From NCBI GenBank assembly GCA_021740625.1, contig JAIOZK010000012.1:1-64000 (forward strand): a stretch of DNA of 64,000 bases, read 5' to 3'. The notes below the pieces were generated by a model. That model was not told the DNA's origin. It did no database searches and saw only the letters and a list, made by a program, of their open reading frames with translations. Position 1 is the first letter of the stretch, and the number at the start of each line of letters is the position of its first letter. The stretch comes from Bacteroidales bacterium. GTDB lineage: Bacteria > Bacteroidota > Bacteroidia > Bacteroidales > JAIOZK01. Both the position numbers and the translations under genes were made by a program. Positions 15,575-24,400 of the stretch are shown here, in pieces.

Positions 15575-17152
15575 TTAATTCACAACAAACTTCCCCTTAT
15601 CCAAAACCTTTCCCCCGCTTCTTAATTCAATCAAATATATCCCGCTTTTCCAATGGCTTATATCTATTTCGGTTTGGTTTGTTGAAAGATACAGGCTTTT
15701 CACCTTGCGGCCGTAAATATCATAAATGATCAACTCTCCCGCTTCCTGCAAACCATAATGTACTTTGCTTACTTCAAAGTTTCCTGTTTGCTGTTTGCTT
15801 ACTGTGTATTCTGGTAATTCTACCTTTATTTTATTACTTGCCGGGTTGGGGTATATTTTCAGGTGGCTTCCTTCCGCGGTGGTGAAGGGTTCTTCCATAT
15901 CCACCCATATTCCACAATCAATGGTAAGGGTATCCGAAACAATGCTGTCCGGGCAAAGTGTATCGTAGTTCAATTGTACATTGTAAAGGGTATCATCCTG
16001 CAAATCCTGGTTGAGTTTGTAGAGGTATATATCCCAGTTGGGTCCATTTGGTGCAAATCCGCAAAGCACCAGGATTTTATTGTCATAAGTGATTACAGTA
16101 TTGCGGGGTGATTGCAGGTCATCAAACAAGGTACGTTGTTTAATTATATTTCCTGTAGTGTCTGTTAAAAACAATTCGCAATGGCCTTGAAATGGAGCTA
16201 TTGTATCTTCCCAGCTACTGCCTGTAACCAATAACGTATCATTAAGAATACTTAAGGTTTGTCCTGAGGTGTGAATCCCATTTGTATTAATTCTGTAATA
16301 ACCTATCTTATCACATTGATTATTAAGTTTAAATAGTGTGTTATTAAAAGCACGTGTGTAAGCCTTAGAACCCGATGAATAGAAATAATTGATCTGGTGA
16401 ACAGTACTCATTACAATACTATTTTCAGGAGTAGAGTCATTCCAAATTATATCTTTAATTTCATTACCATCTTTACCTACTTTAATCCATAGTGCATTAT
16501 GAGAACTTGTTGGTGAATAATAACATGCACCTGTTATCAGGTACGAACTATCATTGGGTAACAATGTAAGATCAAATCCCTCCTCATTATAAATTCCCGG
16601 ATCAAGTTGGGCATATAAATGAGACCATAGTACCTCACCAGCTTGATCAAGCTTAAACAAAAATATTCTTTCATAAGGATCAGTGCTGTGGTACATGCTT
16701 AGTGTAATGTAACAGGAATCCGGTGTTTGGATTACCCTAACGCCCCGGTTAAAAGATTCCGAATGTAATACTCTGCACCATTCTATATTTGCACAGGCAT
16801 CCAGCTTCATAACGATAGGGTCTTCGTCAATATCATATTTACTACAACGAAATGTCATGATAAAGCCCCCGTCAAAGGTCTGATTGATGTCATTTATGTA
16901 ATAACGGTATGCACCTTCTCCTATCTTCTTTTCCCAGAGAACTTCTCCATTAATATCCGTTTTAATTAACCAAATATACCGATGGTAGTTACTTATATCA
17001 ATATTTGCAGCTATTAGCATTCCATGGTCGTATGTTTCTACGACTTTTCTAGGATTCGCATTAATATTATCGCCATAAATATGAGGCCATGATTGCGCTA
17101 AACAAGAAAAAGATATTAATACCGGAGTTATTATTGATAGAAATCTTCTCAT
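15575..17152 (-). CDS. secreted protein with T9SS type A sorting domain
   Basis: A 525-residue protein with an N-terminal signal peptide (ends near CLAQS) and a C-terminal type A T9SS sorting domain: LKIYPNPASNK near 432, IYDIYGRKVKSLYL and the final SGIYLIELRSGGKVL. Between them are repeated beta-rich blocks such as KTDINGEVLWEKKIG and KLDQAGEVLWSHLY, which look like blades of a beta-propeller. No enzymatic motif is seen. The sorting domain carries an extra segment of about 20 residues containing two VSK copies, encoded by a heptamer-like stretch (15759-15800). It starts 7 nt after the C1 peptidase gene, so they form an operon; both would be exported by the T9SS genes in the window. Confidence 0.82.
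   Translation of the reverse strand: MRRFLSIITPVLISFSCLAQSWPHIYGDNINANPRKVVETYDHGMLIAANIDISNYHRYIWLIKTDINGEVLWEKKIGEGAYRYYINDINQTFDGGFIMTFRCSKYDIDEDPIVMKLDACANIEWCRVLHSESFNRGVRVIQTPDSCYITLSMYHSTDPYERIFLFKLDQAGEVLWSHLYAQLDPGIYNEEGFDLTLLPNDSSYLITGACYYSPTSSHNALWIKVGKDGNEIKDIIWNDSTPENSIVMSTVHQINYFYSSGSKAYTRAFNNTLFKLNNQCDKIGYYRINTNGIHTSGQTLSILNDTLLVTGSSWEDTIAPFQGHCELFLTDTTGNIIKQRTLFDDLQSPRNTVITYDNKILVLCGFAPNGPNWDIYLYKLNQDLQDDTLYNVQLNYDTLCPDSIVSDTLTIDCGIWVDMEEPFTTAEGSHLKIYPNPASNKIKVELPEYTVSKQQTGNFEVSKVHYGLQEAGELIIYDIYGRKVKSLYLSTNQTEIDISHWKSGIYLIELRSGGKVLDKGKFVVN
15759..15800. repeat. heptamer-like repeat inside a T9SS sorting domain
   Basis: About six 7-nt units in phase, the middle ones close to TTTGCTG, fall in the coding region of the secreted protein's C-terminal domain. 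A 10-bp direct repeat TTTGCTTACT occurs at 15764-15773 and 15794-15803 and encodes the two VSK copies. The stretch corresponds to a segment that looks inserted between the conserved beta-strands of the sorting domain. Confidence 0.4.
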
Positions 17153-17159
17153 ACTGTAG

Positions 17160-20100
17160 TTATTTTAAGACAACTAACTTTTTACTATGACTCATTTCTC
17201 CAAATGAAAGCCTGATGACATATAAACCGGAAGGCCAATTGGCTATATCTAAAACAAATTGATCCTTATCTCTTTTTAACTCTATGGATTTTACTTTTTG
17301 GCCTGTCATATTATGAATTTCAGATACCCCGGTTCCTTTAATTGAATGATTTTCGTAATCAACCGTTACCATGTCCTTTGCAGGATTGGGTATTAATTTG
17401 AAATTCAATTTTTCCTGTTTGCTACCAATTGGAGAAGGAATTTTTTTAACGGATTTTCTATTCAGGTTTGCCGGGAAATAATATCGTTCTTTTCTATTCA
17501 GTTTTCCTGCTGCCTGCAAAAGATTTCCGGCATAATTGCTTATGCCAGGTAATTTCTTAAAGTATATCTGCATAAGATCAAGGGCTGTAAGACTGTCAAA
17601 AGAAATATCTGCTTTTTTGTTAGACTTTTGACCTATCAAAACCTCTATTAGTTTATCATAATAATTAAGAACTGTATCTTGCATAGGGGAAAGATTAAAT
17701 GTATTCGCTATGTTATCAATAATGTTTCTTGCTTCTGTGCTGTCGTTTTGTTGCAATGACAAATAAGCCAGTTCTATTTTGCGGTTGAAAGTTTGTTCAT
17801 TTTCAAGAAGAACTTTAACACTATCAGTTGGATTTGTTATTGTTGTATCGGTTAAATATAATCTTGTAATGTTGTTGAGCAGTTTGTCCTTTTTATTCTC
17901 CCTGGTCCTTTTTCCCGATAACAATAAATCCAGGGCATCCAGGCTATATTTTGCATTTTTGATCTCCTGTTTCATATAACCCGGCATGGGATTGTTCCGC
18001 TTATCAATTTTATCGACAAGCTTTTCTTTCTTAGATGAATGCGGATTGGCAAGCATAATATCTCTTATGTAAGGATTTGGCAGAACATTTTCCTTTTCGA
18101 TAGAAGCGGCAACAACCGTATCAGACAAATAAGGAGAGTAATCCATTAACTGTTGACGCAACGCATTCCCTTGTGAAGGATTGCTGTTTTGAATTTCATT
18201 TAGCAAGCTTGGGGTACTGCCGCCATCAACACTTGATTCAATGTCCGTTTCGAGCGTTTCGATTTGGTTTTGTTCCGATACCATCGTACTTTTCAAACTT
18301 TCAATACCCCCCTGATCAAACGATGAAGGACATGAGATGGATTTTATATAATTCTCATTCATATAATGAAAAATAATCAGTTCCGTGGAATCATTCACAT
18401 TAATCGGATATATCCGAGGTGGTGTTTGCCAGTTATAGTTATGATGTAGATAATTAAAGTATTCAGTGGTATCGTTCAAATAATTGTAATATTTTATTTT
18501 CACCGTATCGGGATCATCTTCAAACACAGTAAAAGTATTCCCGGCCGGCCCTGTTGTCGTTGTATCCGAAACAGAACCCTGGTATTCGGCAATCCCCTGC
18601 TCAAGGCGTAAATTACGTATGGATGTGTCGGGTACAACAAAAATATCGTTCAAGTTGTACCTGTAATCATTGCATCTTATGCAAAGGCCTGTTGTATCGC
18701 CCCGGTTCACACCTTCCACGATGGTTGCATAATAATTATTGTTGAAATAATTGTTGTAGATCTCGTTGTTGGCCGAGCCGGAGTTTTTGATGTAAAGACC
18801 GATGTAGTTATATGAATCAAACCCGGGAAGAATTCCAAACTTTGACGAAAAAGTGTTTTCCTCTACAAAGTATCCTGTACAAGCATCCAAATAAAGGCCG
18901 CAAATTGTATCATTTTCTTCAATAAGTCTTGGTGAAATATCCAATGAATTAAAGGTGAACGAAGGATTTGATAATCCGGAGAAATATGCTCCACAAATAT
19001 TGTTTGAGAATTCAGCACTGTCAATTTTTATTAAACGGGATGTATTCCACTCCAGAGCATAAATTCCGTAATTAAGGTTTTTAAATGAGCTGGTTATTTT
19101 GCATGAATCAGGGCAGGGATATGCCTGGCTCCAGCAATAATTATCTACAAAAAAAGAACTGCCAGTAGAATATATACCATATCCCCTGTACCTGTCTGCC
19201 TCTGCATTCAGGCTGTCGGGATGCGTGCCCTTAAATGTACAGCCCAAAATGTCAATATCCTTTACCTCATTCAGAACCAAATGCTTGTCGGGAGGATAGT
19301 AATAGCAATCATTGTTGTTGGTCTCGAAAACACAATTGTAAAAATGACTTGCATTGCTCAGCTCCTGTTTGGGATTATAAGGATGAATATTATGATATGG
19401 CTGGAATTCCACATCAATGGTATTGTTTAGAAATTTTGAATTTTTTGCTATGATAATACCACCTGCCCGTAAATAAGGGTACATCTCCTGCGGATCAATA
19501 TCCCTGCAACCTGCCGTTAGGCCTATCTCCGCAAATTCAATTAACGAATTGCTGTCAATCTTAATGATTCCCTGTATTCCGGGAAAATATTGTGTGGTAT
19601 CATAATGTCCCCAAACTTCAATTCCTTTCCATAACTCATGACAGGCTTTGGTTAATTTCCCTCCATAAATATTGAGCTTCCCGCCCTGCTTTACTATAAT
19701 TCCGCTATGTTCAACAAACTTTACTTCTGACCGGATTGTCAGGCTATAACCCGAATCCACATAAATTGTATTTTGAACGATCATGGCAGAATCCCAGGTG
19801 GTATCGGATGTGATATGAATTGCCTGGGTATTGTATTGGTAATTGCATGTTTCGTTATAACAACTATCGTAAGGGCCAAAGAAAGGATCGTTATCATTTG
19901 AGTCTCTTTGATCAGGGCAGGTAGGGCAGGTATCCGGTTTTGGGCCTATTCCCCACCAGTAATAGCCGTCATTGTCTTTGTCATAACAATTTATTGTTAT
20001 CCCTGAGGTATCATGTAAACTTACTGGTGTTGAAATCCCCGTAATACGTGACATTTGATTGTTTGGAAGTTTTATTTTCCAAAAACCCCACAAGTGTTCA

Positions 20101-21335
20101 TTTGCATTTGAAGGGCCATAACTGTCTTTAAATATCCAGACCGTGGTACTATCACTGAAATCGTCTTGCCATCCTGATAAAACCATAACATGATTGCCTT
20201 TGACGATAGAAGACAACGGCCCTAAATTGATTATAGACTTTTTTATACTATCATTTAAGACACTCGTATTGCCCAGGATTTTAACTCTAACAGTATCATT
20301 AATACTTAAACGGTAGTGTTGTGAAGAGCAGGTATCTTCGCAATTGGAAGGATCTGCATTCTGATATGGGAAACAATATTCCGGAATAATACCATTATCA
20401 AAAATAAAAGAATAAGTATTGGCGGGATGCCCAAATCCACCACAATCTCCTCCTGGAAAATTATTACACGAAATAACATGTTCTTCGGAAAGATCAAGAT
20501 CAAGCATCTCATTAAAATATAGATTTGCCGCAGCTTCAATTGCTCCAACCGGACCAAAAACCCAGCAATAATTGCAAGAATCCTGATCTTTTACAGAAGT
20601 ATGCCAACCGGTATTTAAGGTGTCACCATCGTAATACAATGATAAACTATCATTGGCATTGTGCCTGCTTCTCCAATCAAAAACAGGTGTTAAATTACCC
20701 GTGATTTTTTCATAGTTTCTATATCCAATAAATTCGAAAACTCCGCCCTTGTAAAAGTCAAAACCAAGTAAATTATATCTTTCGCCATACAAAGTTTTCT
20801 TAGAACTGTAATACATATCAACCAACGGACCATCACCGGCTGTCCAATCCATTCCAAATTCATCAATCCTCAAATTCAAGGTATCAATCTTTTTCCCATC
20901 CATTGCTCTTTTTGCAGTGTACCGGTCACTTTCAGCATTATTACATGCTTCTTCAAGCATATAAATACTTTCAAGCGTAAAGGAAGCATTGATAATTTCA
21001 ATTCTTATTGAATATGGATCGAGCTTTTCGAGGCAATAAGTTTCGTCATAAACATTTTCAAAGGAGAAACTTTTTTGGCTTACAATTAAAGGGTAAGCTT
21101 CCCAGATCATGTATTCATCATACAAGTCATCCGTGAAAATAGCCCTTACCAGGCTTGTATCACTATTGAGTGTAACACTGCCTGATATTCTCAGTCCGTT
21201 AATCGTGTCATTCTGATTAAAAGGAAAAATCTCAGCATCTGAGGTAAAAGTACTGTCGATGGTTATTGTTTGCGATTTAATACATAAGGTCAGGCCTAAC
21301 AAAATACTTGCTGCAAGGAAAATACTTTTTTTCAT
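17160..21335 (-). CDS. papain-like (C1) peptidase with beta-helix region and T9SS sorting domain
   Basis: A 1391-residue secreted protein. A signal peptide (1-21) is followed by an N-terminal beta-rich region, then a C1A peptidase domain at about 215-425 with Gln251 and Cys257 in VKDQDSCNYCW and His382 in GNHVMVLSGW. The third catalytic position, normally Asn in KNSWG, reads Asp404 in FKDSYG. A Cys-rich DNDGYYWWG segment resembling metal-binding MopE-type repeats follows near 455-490, then a right-handed beta-helix-like region with repeated short strands and Asn-rich turns, and a type A T9SS sorting domain (LNFKLIPNPAKD to the C-terminus). Probably a cell-surface peptidase or inactive adhesin; it is more AT-rich than the core genes around it. 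Confidence 0.82.
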   Translation of the reverse strand: MKKSIFLAASILLGLTLCIKSQTITIDSTFTSDAEIFPFNQNDTINGLRISGSVTLNSDTSLVRAIFTDDLYDEYMIWEAYPLIVSQKSFSFENVYDETYCLEKLDPYSIRIEIINASFTLESIYMLEEACNNAESDRYTAKRAMDGKKIDTLNLRIDEFGMDWTAGDGPLVDMYYSSKKTLYGERYNLLGFDFYKGGVFEFIGYRNYEKITGNLTPVFDWRSRHNANDSLSLYYDGDTLNTGWHTSVKDQDSCNYCWVFGPVGAIEAAANLYFNEMLDLDLSEEHVISCNNFPGGDCGGFGHPANTYSFIFDNGIIPEYCFPYQNADPSNCEDTCSSQHYRLSINDTVRVKILGNTSVLNDSIKKSIINLGPLSSIVKGNHVMVLSGWQDDFSDSTTVWIFKDSYGPSNANEHLWGFWKIKLPNNQMSRITGISTPVSLHDTSGITINCYDKDNDGYYWWGIGPKPDTCPTCPDQRDSNDNDPFFGPYDSCYNETCNYQYNTQAIHITSDTTWDSAMIVQNTIYVDSGYSLTIRSEVKFVEHSGIIVKQGGKLNIYGGKLTKACHELWKGIEVWGHYDTTQYFPGIQGIIKIDSNSLIEFAEIGLTAGCRDIDPQEMYPYLRAGGIIIAKNSKFLNNTIDVEFQPYHNIHPYNPKQELSNASHFYNCVFETNNNDCYYYPPDKHLVLNEVKDIDILGCTFKGTHPDSLNAEADRYRGYGIYSTGSSFFVDNYCWSQAYPCPDSCKITSSFKNLNYGIYALEWNTSRLIKIDSAEFSNNICGAYFSGLSNPSFTFNSLDISPRLIEENDTICGLYLDACTGYFVEENTFSSKFGILPGFDSYNYIGLYIKNSGSANNEIYNNYFNNNYYATIVEGVNRGDTTGLCIRCNDYRYNLNDIFVVPDTSIRNLRLEQGIAEYQGSVSDTTTTGPAGNTFTVFEDDPDTVKIKYYNYLNDTTEYFNYLHHNYNWQTPPRIYPINVNDSTELIIFHYMNENYIKSISCPSSFDQGGIESLKSTMVSEQNQIETLETDIESSVDGGSTPSLLNEIQNSNPSQGNALRQQLMDYSPYLSDTVVAASIEKENVLPNPYIRDIMLANPHSSKKEKLVDKIDKRNNPMPGYMKQEIKNAKYSLDALDLLLSGKRTRENKKDKLLNNITRLYLTDTTITNPTDSVKVLLENEQTFNRKIELAYLSLQQNDSTEARNIIDNIANTFNLSPMQDTVLNYYDKLIEVLIGQKSNKKADISFDSLTALDLMQIYFKKLPGISNYAGNLLQAAGKLNRKERYYFPANLNRKSVKKIPSPIGSKQEKLNFKLIPNPAKDMVTVDYENHSIKGTGVSEIHNMTGQKVKSIELKRDKDQFVLDIANWPSGLYVIRLSFGEMSHSKKLVVLK

Positions 21336-21495
21336 TTTAATTTGGCTTAGGTTGATACTTTTAATGACTTAAATAGCGATCAATTTCTTTCCTGCTGCAA
21401 TCCTTTCCGGCCATATATAAGTTTTGTAAAGTTATGGTATTTGGATATGTATGTCAATATGCTTGTTTGTTTTAAATTTTCGCCAGGTATTTGTC

Positions 21496-21530
21496 ATTCG
21501 AATAATGAATTATGAATGACGAAATTGAAA
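21496..21530. repeat. heptanucleotide tandem array, 5 units
   Basis: Five consecutive 7-nt units, most ending in GAA (ATTCGAA, TAATGAA, TTATGAA, TGACGAA, then a diverged unit). The array stops exactly where the stop codon of the adjacent minus-strand gene begins (21531). The rest of the gap, 21336-21495, shows nothing else I can name. Confidence 0.5.
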
Positions 21531-22307
21531 TCATGATGTGAACTCTATGCGGATGATCTTATCCAGATACAATCCCAGCAAACTGCTGGCATTTCCTTTA
21601 TTGATCGCTATTTCGAGATGCCCGTGTGTGCCGAACAGGGCCACGATCTCTCCTTCAGGCACATCGGAGTAAGATGTATGGATGCCCGTCAGGATTTCGC
21701 CCCTGAGATGTATTTCGAATTTCCGGTTCTTCCCGAAGGCTTTGAATTTCTCCTCTGTAATGTTGGTGATCACGTTCTGGTAATTATCGATATAAATGAC
21801 CATACCCTTTAAAACATTCCCCTCGGTGACCGGATTAAAACTGATCCTTTCCACAAGTTTTTCTCTTATATTGCCCAGGGACTCCGGTTCGCTTCCATTG
21901 ATCAATTCCACGGCCACTTTTATAAAACGGTCATAGGTAGAAAAGGTGAAATAATTCGAATCCTGTACAATGTCCAGTTCAATGATCCTGCTGGGGTTTT
22001 TATCGAAGATCAGGGAAAAAGTGCCGTTATCGGTACCGATAAAATAATGTCCGTCGACTTCGATGATGCAATGTGGGTATTTATCCGATTCTTCGGTATT
22101 CACTGCAAGTATATGTACTGAACCTTTCGGGAAATTATGCCAGGCATTTTTTAGCACGAAAGCCGCTTGCATGCTGTTGAATGGTTCGATCTGATGAGAA
22201 ATATCGATAAGCTGTGTTTCCGGCAGCAGTTTTAACAATTTACCTTTCACTGCACCCAGATAATGATCTTTGAGGCCCCAGTCGCTGATAAGGGTTATTA
22301 CAGACAT
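21531..22307 (-). CDS. S-adenosyl-L-methionine hydroxide adenosyltransferase family protein (DUF62)
   Basis: A 258-residue protein of the SAM hydroxide adenosyltransferase family, which splits SAM to adenosine and methionine using water-derived hydroxide; relatives are fluorinase and chlorinase. Family features are ISDWGLKDHYLGAVKG at the N-terminus, DISHQIEPFNSMQAAFVL, and FIGTDNGTFSLIF, and the C-terminal domain with the NVITNI segment. I see no long loop of the fluorinase type, so plain SAM hydrolysis is most likely. It is divergent from phoH. The physiological role of the family is unclear. Confidence 0.88.
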   Translation of the reverse strand: MSVITLISDWGLKDHYLGAVKGKLLKLLPETQLIDISHQIEPFNSMQAAFVLKNAWHNFPKGSVHILAVNTEESDKYPHCIIEVDGHYFIGTDNGTFSLIFDKNPSRIIELDIVQDSNYFTFSTYDRFIKVAVELINGSEPESLGNIREKLVERISFNPVTEGNVLKGMVIYIDNYQNVITNITEEKFKAFGKNRKFEIHLRGEILTGIHTSYSDVPEGEIVALFGTHGHLEIAINKGNASSLLGLYLDKIIRIEFTS

Positions 22308-22347
22308 ACACAGGTAATTATCATATCATTCAAAGAAATAAATATCT

Positions 22348-22355
22348 TAACTTTG
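22348..22355 (+). promoter_or_regulatory. -7 promoter box of the phoH gene
   Basis: TAACTTTG matches TAnnTTTG perfectly, with the phoH ATG 75 nt downstream. The leader contains an A/T-rich stretch that can be read as three 7-nt units (22360-22380). No clear -33 TTG. Confidence 0.4.
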
Positions 22356-22430
22356 CAAGTTCAAAATTAAAAATTAAATATACGCAAGCTGTTTATTTTG
22401 TGAAAATAAAAGATAAACAGCTACTTAAAC

Positions 22431-23375
22431 ATGAGCGAAAAAACAATTAACATAGAAGAATTCAATCCGGTTGAGATCCTGGGCGTGAACGATGTGAACC
22501 TTAACCTCATCAAGGAAAAATTTCCCAAACTCCGCATCATCGCCAGGGGCAATGAGATCAAAGCCATAGGCGAAGAGAAAGAAGTAAACCAGTTTCACAA
22601 GAAAATGTCACTGCTTCTGCTGATGTATGAAAAGTTCGGGCGCATCACCGAGAATGATATACAGCAGTTGCTTTCCACTTCCGACCAGGAAGAGATAATC
22701 AGCAGCGAAAGCGCAGGAGATGTGCTTGTGCATGGCAGGAATGGATTGCTGGTAAAAGCACGTACCAGAAACCAGCGGAAAATGGTGGATTACAGTCATC
22801 AGAATGACCTGCTGTTGGCCATTGGCCCTGCCGGTACCGGGAAGACATACACTGCCGTAGCCCTGGCCGTTCAGGCGCTGAAGAACAAAGAGGTAAAGCG
22901 GATCATATTGACCCGTCCGGCTGTAGAAGCAGGAGAAAGCCTGGGTTTCCTGCCCGGTGACCTCAAGGAGAAACTCGACCCTTACCTGCAACCTTTGTAC
23001 GACGCACTTCGCGATATGCTCCCAACCCAGAAACTGCTGACCTACCTGGAAGATGGCACCATTGAGATCGCACCACTTGCCTTCATGCGCGGGCGCACCC
23101 TCGACAATGCATTTGCCATCCTGGATGAAGCCCAGAATTGTACCCCCAGCCAGTTGAAAATGTTCCTGACCCGGATGGGACGAAATTCAAAGTTCATCGT
23201 CACAGGTGATATTACCCAGATCGACCTGCCACCCAGGCAAAAGTCAGGACTGGTGCATGCCACCGAAATCCTGGAAAACATTAAGGGCATCAGGATTGTT
23301 TATCTCGATGAAAATGATATTATCAGGCATAAGCTGGTTACCAAGATCATCAATGCCTATTCGAACAAAAGTTAA
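22431..23375 (+). CDS. phoH: PhoH family protein
   Basis: A 314-residue ATP-binding protein of the PhoH/YbeZ group. The N-terminal third is a KH-like region, Walker A is GPAGTGKT at 132-139, and Walker B is FAILDEAQN followed by the FLTRMGRNSKFIVTGD and TQIDLP sensor segments. PhoH proteins are thought to be RNA helicases or NTPases working with ribosome maturation factors such as YbeY. Here the usual partner ybeY is not adjacent; purC follows after 28 nt on the same strand. A -7 box lies at 22348-22355. Confidence 0.93.
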   Translation: MSEKTINIEEFNPVEILGVNDVNLNLIKEKFPKLRIIARGNEIKAIGEEKEVNQFHKKMSLLLLMYEKFGRITENDIQQLLSTSDQEEIISSESAGDVLVHGRNGLLVKARTRNQRKMVDYSHQNDLLLAIGPAGTGKTYTAVALAVQALKNKEVKRIILTRPAVEAGESLGFLPGDLKEKLDPYLQPLYDALRDMLPTQKLLTYLEDGTIEIAPLAFMRGRTLDNAFAILDEAQNCTPSQLKMFLTRMGRNSKFIVTGDITQIDLPPRQKSGLVHATEILENIKGIRIVYLDENDIIRHKLVTKIINAYSNKS

Positions 23376-23403
23376 ATCAAATTGAAATAAAACCGAAGCA
23401 AAT

Positions 23404-24345
23404 ATGAAGAACGCAATTGTTGAAAGCAATTTTAATTTACCCGGACAGGAAAGTGTTTACAAAGGAAAAGTCCGCGATGTATATAATCTGGAAAATGACA
23501 TCATGGTGATGCTCGCAACGGATCGCATCTCAGCATTTGATGTGGTTTTGCCCAAAGGCATCCCTTACAAAGGCCAGGTGCTGAACCAGATCGCGGCCAA
23601 ATTCCTGGATGCTACCAAAGATATCGTACCCAATTGGAAAATGGCAACCCCCGATCCCATGGTTACCATTGGCAGGAAGTGCGAGCCTTTCAAAGTGGAA
23701 ATGGTAATCCGCGCTTACCTGACCGGTCATGCCTGGCGTGAATACAAAAGCGGCAAAAGGCAATTGTGTGGTATTCCATTGCCCGAAGGCATGATCGAGA
23801 ACCAGAAATTCGTCAAACCCATCATCACCCCGACTACCAAGGCCGAAGTGGGTCATGATGAAGACATCTCCCGCGAAGAGATCATCCAGCAGGGACTGGT
23901 GGATGAAGAAGAATACAGGAAACTGGAGGAATACACCTACGCACTCTTTGAAAGAGGCACGCAGATGGCCGATGAAAAAGGCCTGATCCTGGTCGATACC
24001 AAGTACGAATTTGGAAAATACGATGGTAAGATCTATCTGATCGACGAGATCCACACTCCAGATTCGAGCCGTTATTTCTACAAAGAGGGATTTGAAGAAA
24101 GGCTACAGCAAGGAGAAAAACAGAAACAGCTCTCCAAGGAATTTGTCCGCCAGTGGCTGATCGATAAGGGCTACCAGGGAAAAGAAGGCCAGGAAATGCC
24201 CGACATGCCCGACAGTTTTGTCAACTCTGTTACTGACAGGTACATCGAGCTTTACGAAAAGATCACCGGAGAGAAATTCAAAAAATCAGATGTGAGTGAT
24301 GTGGTAAGCAGGGTGGAGAAAAACATTCTGGAGTATTTGAAATAA
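23404..24345 (+). CDS. purC: phosphoribosylaminoimidazole-succinocarboxamide synthase
   Basis: SAICAR synthase of 313 residues, the longer form of the family. It joins CAIR and aspartate with ATP in step eight of IMP synthesis. Diagnostic segments are [11 protein letters not shown] near the N-terminus, [33 protein letters not shown] and LVDTKYEFG with [14 protein letters not shown]. All expected ATP and substrate motifs are visible. It follows phoH closely and ends before a bidirectional terminator shared with the convergent TPR gene. Confidence 0.95.
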   Translation: MKNAIVESNFNLPGQESVYKGKVRDVYNLENDIMVMLATDRISAFDVVLPKGIPYKGQVLNQIAAKFLDATKDIVPNWKMATPDPMVTIGRKCEPFKVEMVIRAYLTGHAWREYKSGKRQLCGIPLPEGMIENQKFVKPIITPTTKAEVGHDEDISREEIIQQGLVDEEEYRKLEEYTYALFERGTQMADEKGLILVDTKYEFGKYDGKIYLIDEIHTPDSSRYFYKEGFEERLQQGEKQKQLSKEFVRQWLIDKGYQGKEGQEMPDMPDSFVNSVTDRYIELYEKITGEKFKKSDVSDVVSRVEKNILEYLK

Positions 24346-24365
24346 TGTAATCACGAAACATCTCC

Positions 24366-24400
24366 AAACCCCCTTGATGTCGGAATCAATGGGGTTTTTT
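24366..24400. terminator. bidirectional terminator between purC and TPR gene
   Basis: AACCCC (24367-24372) and TTGA (24374-24377) pair with TCAA (24386-24389) and GGGGTT (24391-24396) around an 8-nt loop, with T residues after the plus-strand stem and A residues before it. It serves convergent purC and the TPR gene, whose stop codon is at 24399. Confidence 0.75.
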
